From Mesorhizobium sp. (lineage in GTDB: Bacteria > Pseudomonadota > Alphaproteobacteria > Rhizobiales > Rhizobiaceae): a DNA stretch of 64,000 bases. Position 1 is the first letter of the stretch. Every line of letters begins with the position of its first letter. The translations under genes and the position numbers were made by a program. The stretch is taken from NCBI RefSeq assembly GCF_004963255.1, contig NZ_SUGA01000005.1:99144-163143 (forward strand), in the 5' to 3' direction. The notes beneath the pieces are model-generated. The model searched no databases. It was not told the DNA's origin and saw only the letters and a list, made by a program, of their open reading frames with translations. Below are positions 38,358 through 45,801 of this stretch, piece by piece.

Positions 38358-40286
38358 CTACCCGGTGGCACCCGGCTCTCTGAGAACGCAGGAAACATTC
38401 AGCTCTTTCACAGTCGAGGGCTGGCTGTCCGAAACCGGGTCGAGCCGAAACTCGTTCCTGAAGCCGTGCGGTTCGATCACCAGGAACCGCACCATGTTTC
38501 CGTCGCCGGTGGCGATTTGCTGGGTACGGCTGTTGGCCTGGGAGAAAACCGGAGCGCCCCATGGGCGGTAGAAGAGTTGAACGATCGTGGGGCTTTCAAC
38601 GCCAATGGTGCTTTCTACGAGGACTGCCAGGCAGTGATGGAGGTCATCCGCTTGGCCGACCGAAAAGGCTATTTGAACATCCCTTCCGGCGGACAGGCTC
38701 AGATTGCCAGGACGAATCTCGGTGGTCGCGTTGCTCACCGTGACGCTGTCCATTGGCTTGTCCAGCACGTTCCAGGTCGGGCTGCGGGGAGCGCTTTCGA
38801 GCAGGTCGGGCGGAAAGTATCTTATGAATGACGCGCCCATTTTTACCGCGTTGACATATGCGAGTGTCATCTCGCGAGGATAAAGCATCGGACAATCGAT
38901 AGGCCCTCCGGCGAGCAGCTTCGTGTGCAGACACGCACCGTTTCGAAGGGTTAGATCGGATGTCTGCCGAAAGTAGGAGGCATGGGCAAAAATTCCTGCC
39001 GCCATGGTGTAGACGACGACGCAAGCCGCGGACACCACCGCGGCGACACGAATTGCGCTCTCTCTGCGCGGCCACAGCGTCATTGCCATCACGATGGCGC
39101 CCGCAAACACCCATGGCCAAATCAGCGTTGCCCAAAAGAAATGAAAGCGTGCGAAGCCAAAGGCGAAGAGTTGCAAAGGCGTGGATATGTTGGCGGGGCG
39201 CAAATCGGTTCGACCTGCGGCGACCATCAAAAGGTAGAAAAATACCGATGCGAACAAGAGCAGGCTGATCAATCCCAAGCGGGCGGGAGCCGAATGCCGG
39301 GTTTTCGCCGTCATGACATTGCGCAGGCCGGATATCGCGACCGCCACGGCAAGGGCCAAGCAAAGCAAGGCGATCAAAAGAGATCGCAATGGATGCGAGG
39401 CCGTCAGCATGAGGCTACGGCCTATCTTGCCGAACATGTAGAACCAGAATTCGGGGCTATTCGGCAAGGCCCAGGGTGTTCCTGAATGCACCTGGCCATG
39501 TTGGACGAATACGAGGACGTATCCCTGCACGATAACGGTGATGATCGTTGCGCAAAGCAGCGCGACCGCGTCTGGTATCAATTCGCCGTAAGCGCGTCGG
39601 TTACTCGCTATGCAGACAATGAGGGTGGCGGTCAGCGCGAGTAAGGAAAAGGCGCCTGAAGTATAAGCCAATCCGGAGAGAATTCCCAGCGTAAAAAGAA
39701 TGGAAGAACGAACGGGCCATGACCATCGACTCGCAACCAATACGTAAATCACCGCGAGGGTGAATATAAGTGGCAGGGCCTGATGATAGGCTATATTTTG
39801 CCTTCCCCAATAACTATCCGACTGAAGCATAAATAAAGAGAGAGAGAAGGCACACGCCGCAAGAAGGTGGTCCTTGACGGCTTTATTGATTAGAATCCAT
39901 TGAAAAAAAAGGATCAAACCAAGGACGGAAACCATCGAGAGGAATTGGTCGACGACGGAATTTCCTTTGAATACGATGAAAACAAGGGATTCAAGGAGTT
40001 TTCCGACAGCGTACATGGTGTCGTTTGCTGGGGTAAAAAGATACCCGATATTTAAAGAGCCGGTGGTGCCATCAAAATAATCGCGCCAGTCGTCAAAATA
40101 TGGAAGGTCTATCCCGTAGTTTACCCACTGGATTGCCATCCATCCAAGGCAGAACATTGGGAGAGCGATGAACAGGGCGCTGACAATGCGCTCGGCAGAT
40201 GTCGCCGCATGGCGCGGTAGCCGCGTCGTTTGGGAGCCGGATTCCAGCACGATCCCCGTCGTTTGAGATCCGACAGAATGTTCCAT
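38358..40286 (-). CDS. GT-C-type membrane glycosyltransferase (GtrC-like)
   Basis: The 642-residue product starts in a TAATG overlap with the GtrA-like gene; an ATG 21 bases upstream is possible. About ten to eleven hydrophobic segments span residues ~35-440. The first extracytoplasmic loop has acidic IDLPYFDDWRDYFDGT, the place where GT-C enzymes carry catalytic Asp residues. Residues ~450-640 form a soluble, beta-rich periplasmic domain. Together with GtrB-like and GtrA-like partners it fits the serotype-specific transferase of a Gtr system, moving a sugar from undecaprenyl phosphate to O-antigen. No named family was recognised. GC is lower than in housekeeping genes. Confidence 0.75.
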   Translation of the reverse strand: MEHSVGSQTTGIVLESGSQTTRLPRHAATSAERIVSALFIALPMFCLGWMAIQWVNYGIDLPYFDDWRDYFDGTTGSLNIGYLFTPANDTMYAVGKLLESLVFIVFKGNSVVDQFLSMVSVLGLILFFQWILINKAVKDHLLAACAFSLSLFMLQSDSYWGRQNIAYHQALPLIFTLAVIYVLVASRWSWPVRSSILFTLGILSGLAYTSGAFSLLALTATLIVCIASNRRAYGELIPDAVALLCATIITVIVQGYVLVFVQHGQVHSGTPWALPNSPEFWFYMFGKIGRSLMLTASHPLRSLLIALLCLALAVAVAISGLRNVMTAKTRHSAPARLGLISLLLFASVFFYLLMVAAGRTDLRPANISTPLQLFAFGFARFHFFWATLIWPWVFAGAIVMAMTLWPRRESAIRVAAVVSAACVVVYTMAAGIFAHASYFRQTSDLTLRNGACLHTKLLAGGPIDCPMLYPREMTLAYVNAVKMGASFIRYFPPDLLESAPRSPTWNVLDKPMDSVTVSNATTEIRPGNLSLSAGRDVQIAFSVGQADDLHHCLAVLVESTIGVESPTIVQLFYRPWGAPVFSQANSRTQQIATGDGNMVRFLVIEPHGFRNEFRLDPVSDSQPSTVKELNVSCVLREPGATG

Positions 40287-40663
40287 TATTGTCTGCGTAG
40301 TATCCATCGAGAAACCAGAAAGTTGAGCATCGTCGTTGCGGCCAGCGTTGCAAAGAATGCCGCTGCATGGCTTTGCAACACCCGCTCGAGAAAATGAAGG
40401 ACCGCCAACCCCGCTGCAAACACCACCGCGACCGAACCGCCGACCGCCAGCCGATCCGCGAAGCCGGCGCGCCCGCCTGGAAAAACCCGATCCGGATAGA
40501 ACACCATCACGAATACGAGGCCTGCCAGCCAGGCAATTGTGTAGGAGATTGCTGACGGGAGCACAGTCAAGCCGGCAAAGTAGACGGCGCTCGTCAGCGC
40601 GGTGTTCAATCCGCCGGCCACAAGAAAGCGGATTGCGTCTGAGCCTATCCGGTCAATGGCCAT
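40286..40663 (-). CDS. GtrA-like membrane protein
   Basis: This 125-residue protein has four hydrophobic segments: FLVAGGLNTALTSAVYFAGL, ISYTIAWLAGLVFVMVFY, VGGSVAVVFAAGLAVLHFL and AAFFATLAATTMLNFLVSR. The FLVAGGLNT opening and the NFLVSRW ending are standard for GtrA, the proposed flippase of undecaprenyl-phosphate-linked sugars. The start ATG lies within the last codons of the fused acetyltransferase/isomerase gene (11-base overlap), and its stop overlaps the GtrC-like start as TAATG. It is therefore translationally coupled on both sides. Confidence 0.92.
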   Translation of the reverse strand: MAIDRIGSDAIRFLVAGGLNTALTSAVYFAGLTVLPSAISYTIAWLAGLVFVMVFYPDRVFPGGRAGFADRLAVGGSVAVVFAAGLAVLHFLERVLQSHAAAFFATLAATTMLNFLVSRWILRRQ

Positions 40664-41603
40664 CCGGTCTGACCATGGCGAGGAAATCCGAATAATCCCT
40701 GATGTAGTCGCTCGCATCATAGGGATGCGAAGCCATGACGAGCAGCGCGGTATCCGGCTGGAATTTGTACTGAATGCCCCACACTCCGGGAGGCAGGTAA
40801 AGACCGATCGAGGGATCTGCCAGCGACACTTCCTTTCTGTCGTGCCCGTCATCGACGACCACCGACAGGCGTCCATGGGCGGCAATCAGGAATTGATGGC
40901 ACTGCCGGTGCGCATGCTCACCCCTGACCTTGTCCGAAGGTACGCCGTAGACAAGAAACGACCGCAAGGGCTTGAAGGGCAGGTTCTGTCCGAACTCAAG
41001 CGGGGCCAGTTCGCCGCGCAGATCACTAAAGTGCGGCAACCGCCACAGCTCACATCCGCCAACGCCAAGCGCCATCCTGTCACCGGCAGCGCCAGGGGTC
41101 GCCTGCGTCATCACGGGCTCGACCTGCGGACCGGTCTGATAGCCGACGATGACGGCCGGGTTTCCCACCACCACGGCGTTGGCCGGCACGTTCTTGGTCA
41201 CCACGGCGCCGGCGCCGATCATCGCCTGGCGACCGATCGTTATCCCGGGCAGGATGGTTGCGTTGGCGCCGATCGACGCGCCGTCCTCGACGATCGTCTG
41301 GAGAAACGATTCCGGATAGTGTTTCGAACGCGGGAAACGGTCGTTGGTAAAGGAGGCATTCGGACCGACGAACACGCGATTGCCCAGCCGGACGCCGTCC
41401 CACAGCTGAACGCCGCTTTTGATCGTGACGTCATCGCCGACCGTCACATCATTTTCGATGAAGACATGATCGCAGATATTGCAGTTCGCGCCGATCACCG
41501 CCCCTGGGAGTACATGGGCAAACGCCCACACGCGTGTGCCATTGCCGACGCTCGTGCTTTCGCAGATGCCGTGCTGGTGAACAAAGAAAGTCTTGTCCTT
41601 CAT
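40653..41603 (-). CDS. Fused sugar N-acetyltransferase / 3,4-ketoisomerase (FdtD-like)
   Basis: The product has 316 residues. Residues ~1-170 are a left-handed beta-helix acetyltransferase of hexapeptide turns (VGNGTRVWAFAHVLPGA, IGANCNICDHVFIENDV, VFVGPNASFTNDRFPRS, VVVGNPAVIVG). Residues ~185-316 are a WxcM/FdtA cupin with the His-x-His of KVRGEHAHRQCHQF near residue 230. FdtA-type isomerases convert dTDP-4-keto-6-deoxyglucose to the 3-keto sugar, and the acetyltransferase finishes a 3-acetamido-3,6-dideoxyhexose after transamination. The same fusion is known as FdtD in Shewanella. Galacto or gluco configuration cannot be told. It overlaps the GtrB-like gene by ATGA. Confidence 0.9.
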   Translation of the reverse strand: MKDKTFFVHQHGICESTSVGNGTRVWAFAHVLPGAVIGANCNICDHVFIENDVTVGDDVTIKSGVQLWDGVRLGNRVFVGPNASFTNDRFPRSKHYPESFLQTIVEDGASIGANATILPGITIGRQAMIGAGAVVTKNVPANAVVVGNPAVIVGYQTGPQVEPVMTQATPGAAGDRMALGVGGCELWRLPHFSDLRGELAPLEFGQNLPFKPLRSFLVYGVPSDKVRGEHAHRQCHQFLIAAHGRLSVVVDDGHDRKEVSLADPSIGLYLPPGVWGIQYKFQPDTALLVMASHPYDASDYIRDYSDFLAMVRPDGH

Positions 41604-42538
41604 GCGGACGTTCCGTCGACAATGCGGCTTATTATCCGCAATGGGCGCGATTTGGTGTTTTCAACGGCTCGCCAGAGGTAACACCCCAGGATGCCTTGCA
41701 CCGCGAGAATCGCTGACCCAAATCCCACGATAAGCAGCACCAGTGTCGTGTATCCGGCAGAGTCGATCCTGCCCAGCAAGCGGGCGATTACGGTCACTGC
41801 GGCAAACACAAGGCTGAGGATGCAGCCCGCGATCCCCACCCATAGTGTAAGCACGATCGGAAAGTCGGAAAACGAGAAGATCGAGTCCATCATATATCTG
41901 AGGCGGCGCCCCATGCCCCAGGCGCTTTTTCCGTGCTCCCGTTCGCGACGGTGATACGGCACGAATTCCCGCCTGAAGCCCACCCAGAAGAGTTGCACGA
42001 CCAGCGAGCTGTTAGGCTCCGCGATCGACAGGATCGCTTCCAGCACCTGGCGGTTGCAGCCAAAAATATCGACGCCGCCGCTGGGCATGCTTGGCAGAAT
42101 CAGCCTGCGGTAAACGCCCCAAAAAGCCCGGGACAGAAACCGCGTCAAAAACGGATCGTCTCGCCCCACTCTGCGGCCGAAGACGACGTCCGCAGCGTCT
42201 TTCTCCAATATCGAAAAGAACTCGACAATCAGTTCCGGCGGCTCTTGAAGGTCGGCCGCCATGGCAGCCACATACTTGCCCGATGCATGCTCAAGCCCTG
42301 TCCGAATGGCGGTGAAGGAGCCAAAGTTCCGGCTGTGAAAGATGATCTTGTAGTCGTAGCCGGTATTCTTCAAGGCCGTGACCAGCAGCGCGCCGGATGC
42401 ATCTGGCGATCCATCAATAACGAAGACAAACTCGATATCGCCCCCATACCTGCCGTGAAAGCCCGCAACTGCCTGCATCAGGGCGGGGATATTCGCCTCG
42501 TTTCGATAGATGGGAAAGACGATGGAGCGCGCCGTCAC
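41600..42538 (-). CDS. GtrB-like undecaprenyl-phosphate glycosyltransferase (GT2)
   Basis: The product has 312 residues with a GTG start in a GTGA overlap with the aminotransferase gene and GGAGG just before; ATG 42550 is the alternative. The GT-A domain (~1-215) has SIVFPIYRNEANIPALM, VFVIDGSPDASG, AADLQEPPELIVEFF and HRREREHGKSAWGMGRRL. Two C-terminal membrane hairpin segments follow (IVLTLWVGIAGCILSLVFA, TLVLLIVGFGSAILAVQGI). This is the GtrB/DPM1-like design that loads a sugar on undecaprenyl phosphate at the cytoplasmic face. Neighbours suggest the donor is a dTDP-acetamido sugar, not UDP-glucose. Confidence 0.88.
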   Translation of the reverse strand: MTARSIVFPIYRNEANIPALMQAVAGFHGRYGGDIEFVFVIDGSPDASGALLVTALKNTGYDYKIIFHSRNFGSFTAIRTGLEHASGKYVAAMAADLQEPPELIVEFFSILEKDAADVVFGRRVGRDDPFLTRFLSRAFWGVYRRLILPSMPSGGVDIFGCNRQVLEAILSIAEPNSSLVVQLFWVGFRREFVPYHRREREHGKSAWGMGRRLRYMMDSIFSFSDFPIVLTLWVGIAGCILSLVFAAVTVIARLLGRIDSAGYTTLVLLIVGFGSAILAVQGILGCYLWRAVENTKSRPLRIISRIVDGTSA

Positions 42539-43671
42539 ATTGCCTCCCATTCACCGAGAGCCTTGCACACTTGCTCGATCTCGTCGCTCGTCAGGTCTGG
42601 GTGGCACGGGAGGGAACAAAGACGACCGATACTTGCCCTGGAGATCGCGAGATTTTGGGTCCCTTTCATGGGCAGGTCAGCCCAGCCAGCCTGATCGCAA
42701 TCAAGCACGGGATAGTGGACATCGGTATCGACTCCGCGGTCCTTCATGAACACCCGGAATGCATCCCGATCGTCGCAGAGCAGGACCGCAAGGTGCGCGA
42801 CGGCGCCGCTGCCTCCGTCGACGAATCGGAGCCGGCTCCCGACAGCAGACTTGAATCGGTCGAGGATGGCGCGGCGCTGTTCATTGCGGCTGTTCAAATC
42901 CGGAAGAAGGATATCCAAAATCGCGGCCTGGACCTCATCCATGCGTGAGTTGCGCCCTCCGGGCAATCCCACATGATATTTGGAGCTCCAGCCATATTGA
43001 TGAAGCTGACGAACACGGTCTGCCAGCCTTGGATTGGAGGTTAGGACTGCGCCGCCGTCGCCCATTGCGCCGAGATTCTTGGTCGGATAGAAGCTGAAAG
43101 TGGCGACGTCACCAAGTGATCCGACCGTTTCATTCCTGATGCGTGCACCATGTGCCTGGGCGCAATCCTCGATGACCGGTATGTGTGACATGCCGGCATC
43201 GATAAGTCCCGCCCGGATGGCGGGAACGTCGACCACACCGCCGTAAAGATGGGTAACGACGATCGCAGCGGTGTCGGTCCCCGCTGCGTCCAGCACCGCT
43301 TGGATGCTTGCAAGCTGGCTGGCGGGTTCGATGTCGACATAGTGTGGAACGAGGTCGTTGTGCCAGCAGGCGCAACTGGCATACCCCCCGGCATTAGCCG
43401 CCACGATCACCTCGCGCCCATGCGAAGCGTTGAGCCCGACGACCGAGCGCAGAGCGAGTTCGAGGGCGTCTGTTCCGTTGGCGACGAGGATGCAGTCAGA
43501 AGCTCCCACGAATTTCGCAAAGTTTGCTGCGAATCGCTTCCCCGCTGCGCCGTTGAGCCACCATCCGGATTGCAACGTGCTCGTTACTTCGCGCGCAATC
43601 TTGACCTCATAGCGCTTGTACAGGCGCTTGAGATCGTTCATCGGAACGGCGTTAGGCTTCGTCATCAACAA
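42535..43671 (-). CDS. DegT/DnrJ/EryC1 sugar aminotransferase (FdtB/QdtB-like)
   Basis: The product has 378 residues; ATG 43665 is an alternative start. This PLP enzyme has FVGASDCILVANGTDALELAL, VIEDCAQAHGA, and the PLP-binding Lys in FSFYPTKNLGAMGDGGA (~198). NSRMDEVQAAIL completes the family pattern. With the ketoisomerase/acetyltransferase two genes downstream it should aminate dTDP-3-keto-6-deoxyhexose at C3. It is the first gene of the five-gene minus-strand operon. The 192-base gap to the Wzt gene holds no recognisable gene. Confidence 0.9.
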   Translation of the reverse strand: MLMTKPNAVPMNDLKRLYKRYEVKIAREVTSTLQSGWWLNGAAGKRFAANFAKFVGASDCILVANGTDALELALRSVVGLNASHGREVIVAANAGGYASCACWHNDLVPHYVDIEPASQLASIQAVLDAAGTDTAAIVVTHLYGGVVDVPAIRAGLIDAGMSHIPVIEDCAQAHGARIRNETVGSLGDVATFSFYPTKNLGAMGDGGAVLTSNPRLADRVRQLHQYGWSSKYHVGLPGGRNSRMDEVQAAILDILLPDLNSRNEQRRAILDRFKSAVGSRLRFVDGGSGAVAHLAVLLCDDRDAFRVFMKDRGVDTDVHYPVLDCDQAGWADLPMKGTQNLAISRASIGRLCSLPCHPDLTSDEIEQVCKALGEWEAM

Positions 43672-43863
43672 CTCAACAACGTATCTTTATTGATCCCGGT
43701 ATGCTGGCATTGCAAAACTCTCAGATAATTCAGGTGTTGCTAATATAAAGCGTCCGAGATACTGCCGGCTCGGCCAGAGTGGAAAGCCAGAACCTCAGGC
43801 ACAACTATTGAGATTCCGGCTTAGCCGCAACAGCTGCGCGCCATTTTGCGAAACACTGCAAGC

Positions 43864-44610
43864 CTAGGGGCTGGCCGACGCAGCTTCGGCAGGTTTGACC
43901 GGCACCGCTGTTAGCGACTCCACTCGGCCGCCTTTGAGCGTCAGCCGCTTCGTGCACACGCTTTGGATAAGACTTTCGCTGTGGCTTGCCAGAACGATGA
44001 TGCCTGCCTTTTCGGCCAGTTCGTCCATGCGCTTCTTGGCCTTTTCCTGGAAAGAGGCATCCCCCGCCCCGATCCATTCGTCCATGAGCAGGATTTCGGG
44101 GTCGAGCGCCGTCGCCACCGAAAAGGCGAGCCGCGCCGCCATACCCTGGCTATAGGCCTTGAAGGGCAGGTCGATGAAATCGCCGAGCTCGCTGAAGGCA
44201 ATGATGCCCTCCATCTTTTCTTCAATCTCGGCTTCCGACCATCCGTTGATCAAGCCCCGCAACACAATGTTGCGGCGGCCGGTCGCTTCGCGGCGAAACC
44301 CTATGTTGATGTTGAAAAGAGCGTCGACCTTACCTTCGATCGCGACGCTCCCTCCGGAAGGCTCGTAAATGCCGTAGAGGACCTTGAGCAGTGTTGTCTT
44401 ACCGGCTCCGTTCGGGCCGACAAGACCAAGCCGGTCGCCGGCCTTGAGTTCGAAACCGACGCCGTCGAGCGCCTGAACAAACTGCTTTCGGCCGGAGCCT
44501 TCTATTCGACCGCCAGTCGCGCCCAAACGCCGATCCGGCGCCGAAAGCGTCAGTTTTTCGTGCAGCTTGTAGATTAGGCTGACGTTGTCCAGCTTTATGG
44601 AAACCATCAC
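43864..44610 (-). CDS. wzt: Polysaccharide ABC exporter ATPase (Wzt/KpsT-like)
   Basis: The product has 248 residues. Walker A LVGPNGAGKTTLL (~60-72), signature YSQGMAARLAFSVA and Walker B EILLMDEWIGAGDASF are those of polysaccharide and O-antigen export ATPases. The C-terminal carbohydrate-binding domain found in long Wzt proteins is absent. It follows the permease gene after only a few bases and energises export of lipid-linked polymer. Confidence 0.93.
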   Translation of the reverse strand: MMVSIKLDNVSLIYKLHEKLTLSAPDRRLGATGGRIEGSGRKQFVQALDGVGFELKAGDRLGLVGPNGAGKTTLLKVLYGIYEPSGGSVAIEGKVDALFNINIGFRREATGRRNIVLRGLINGWSEAEIEEKMEGIIAFSELGDFIDLPFKAYSQGMAARLAFSVATALDPEILLMDEWIGAGDASFQEKAKKRMDELAEKAGIIVLASHSESLIQSVCTKRLTLKGGRVESLTAVPVKPAEAASASP

Positions 44611-44614
44611 AAAC

Positions 44615-45406
44615 TCAAATCAAAAAGACGACCTGGCGGCGGTAGCTGCCAAGCAGCAGCAGCGCGATCGTCCACGTGACCAACGCTGTGGCGCCGGTGA
44701 TGGCGAAGGCGTTACTCGGAAACTCACCCCCGAGGATCGGAATGCGCGCAACGTCCAGGAAGTAAGAGAACGGGTTCCAGAGATAGGAGTATCTCTGTAT
44801 AGCGTCTTGGCCATTATAGACCCAAAAGACGGGTGTGAAGAACATCCCAACGCGCATCAGATTGCCGACGATGAATTCGCTATCTGGGAAGAATGCGCCC
44901 AAAAAAGCGAAGACCGTGATGAGGGCTGGTGTGGTCAACAAGATCAACAGCAGTCCAGCAAGCGACCACAGCCACGCAGGCGTCAGCGACGGACCGCTGA
45001 TCAGCAGGATAATGATGCATCCGACAACTGCATAGCCGGCCCGGATCACCGACTGTACCGTCAGCCGCATCACATAGACGAACAGCGGCAGCGTCGTACC
45101 TTCGATGAAGCTCTCTTCGCGCTTGAAAAGTGGGACGCTCAGGGAGATGATCTCCATGAGGTAAAACCACACCATAAGGCCGATGGCGACGTAGGCGCCA
45201 TAGCCTGCCGCATCTTTGCCAATCGGTTGAAACACGAAAACGAATGTTCCCGCGAAGGCAAGATAGTTGACGAGAAGCCAAAGTGGTCCGAGCGTGGTGC
45301 GCCGATGCTGGTCTCCGATATCCTCATGAGCCAGGGCAATCCATACCCTTCGCAGCTTCATGGTTCGGGAGATGTCGTCAAGGGCGCTATTCAGTACCGA
45401 GATCAT
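44615..45406 (-). CDS. wzm: Polysaccharide ABC exporter permease (Wzm-like, ABC-2 type)
   Basis: The product has 263 residues. An amphipathic N-terminus with HEDIGDQHRRTTLGPLW, the classical ABC-2 polysaccharide permease motif, is followed by six hydrophobic segments. FFTPVFWVYNGQDAIQRY and NPFSYFLDVARIPILGG are near the C terminus. It forms the export channel with the downstream ATPase (4 bases between them). Adjacent O-antigen genes make LPS or a related polymer the likely cargo. Confidence 0.93.
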   Translation of the reverse strand: MISVLNSALDDISRTMKLRRVWIALAHEDIGDQHRRTTLGPLWLLVNYLAFAGTFVFVFQPIGKDAAGYGAYVAIGLMVWFYLMEIISLSVPLFKREESFIEGTTLPLFVYVMRLTVQSVIRAGYAVVGCIIILLISGPSLTPAWLWSLAGLLLILLTTPALITVFAFLGAFFPDSEFIVGNLMRVGMFFTPVFWVYNGQDAIQRYSYLWNPFSYFLDVARIPILGGEFPSNAFAITGATALVTWTIALLLLGSYRRQVVFLI

Positions 45407-45801
45407 AGTCGTGGTGTCACAGTTTTTGTTCCGGTGATTCGCCTCTCGCCCCGCACGCCCCCCTACACCTCTTTCATAGCTATTGCGACAAGCTTATGGC
45501 AGCGCGCTGCGGCTTAGTGAAGCCGGATCGTCATGCTATGATTTCCATTAGCAGAATCTGTTGGATGCTGCGGAAGTTTTCCTGAAGAATAACAGTCCAG
45601 TCTGAGTCGTTGCTGCTTTGAGACAAATCGTCAGCAAGATGATATCCGCCCAAAAAACCTCTGGCCCTCCCGCTCGCTCCGCGCTAAGGCGATAACCGGG
45701 TGATGGGGTTGGGGATTTGCAATCCAGAGTGGCGGTGGACGATGTTTTGTCCTGCGCGGTTCTGATAGCATGTCCCTGCGCCTGGAGTTCAGTACTACCC
45801 A
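45407..45801. other. Divergent intergenic region between wzm and the CapD-like gene
   Basis: These 395 bases should hold the promoters of both the export genes and the CapD-like gene. No convincing -35/-10 pairs, repeats, RNA genes or small ORF with a ribosome site were recognised. GC is slightly below its surroundings. Confidence 0.5.
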
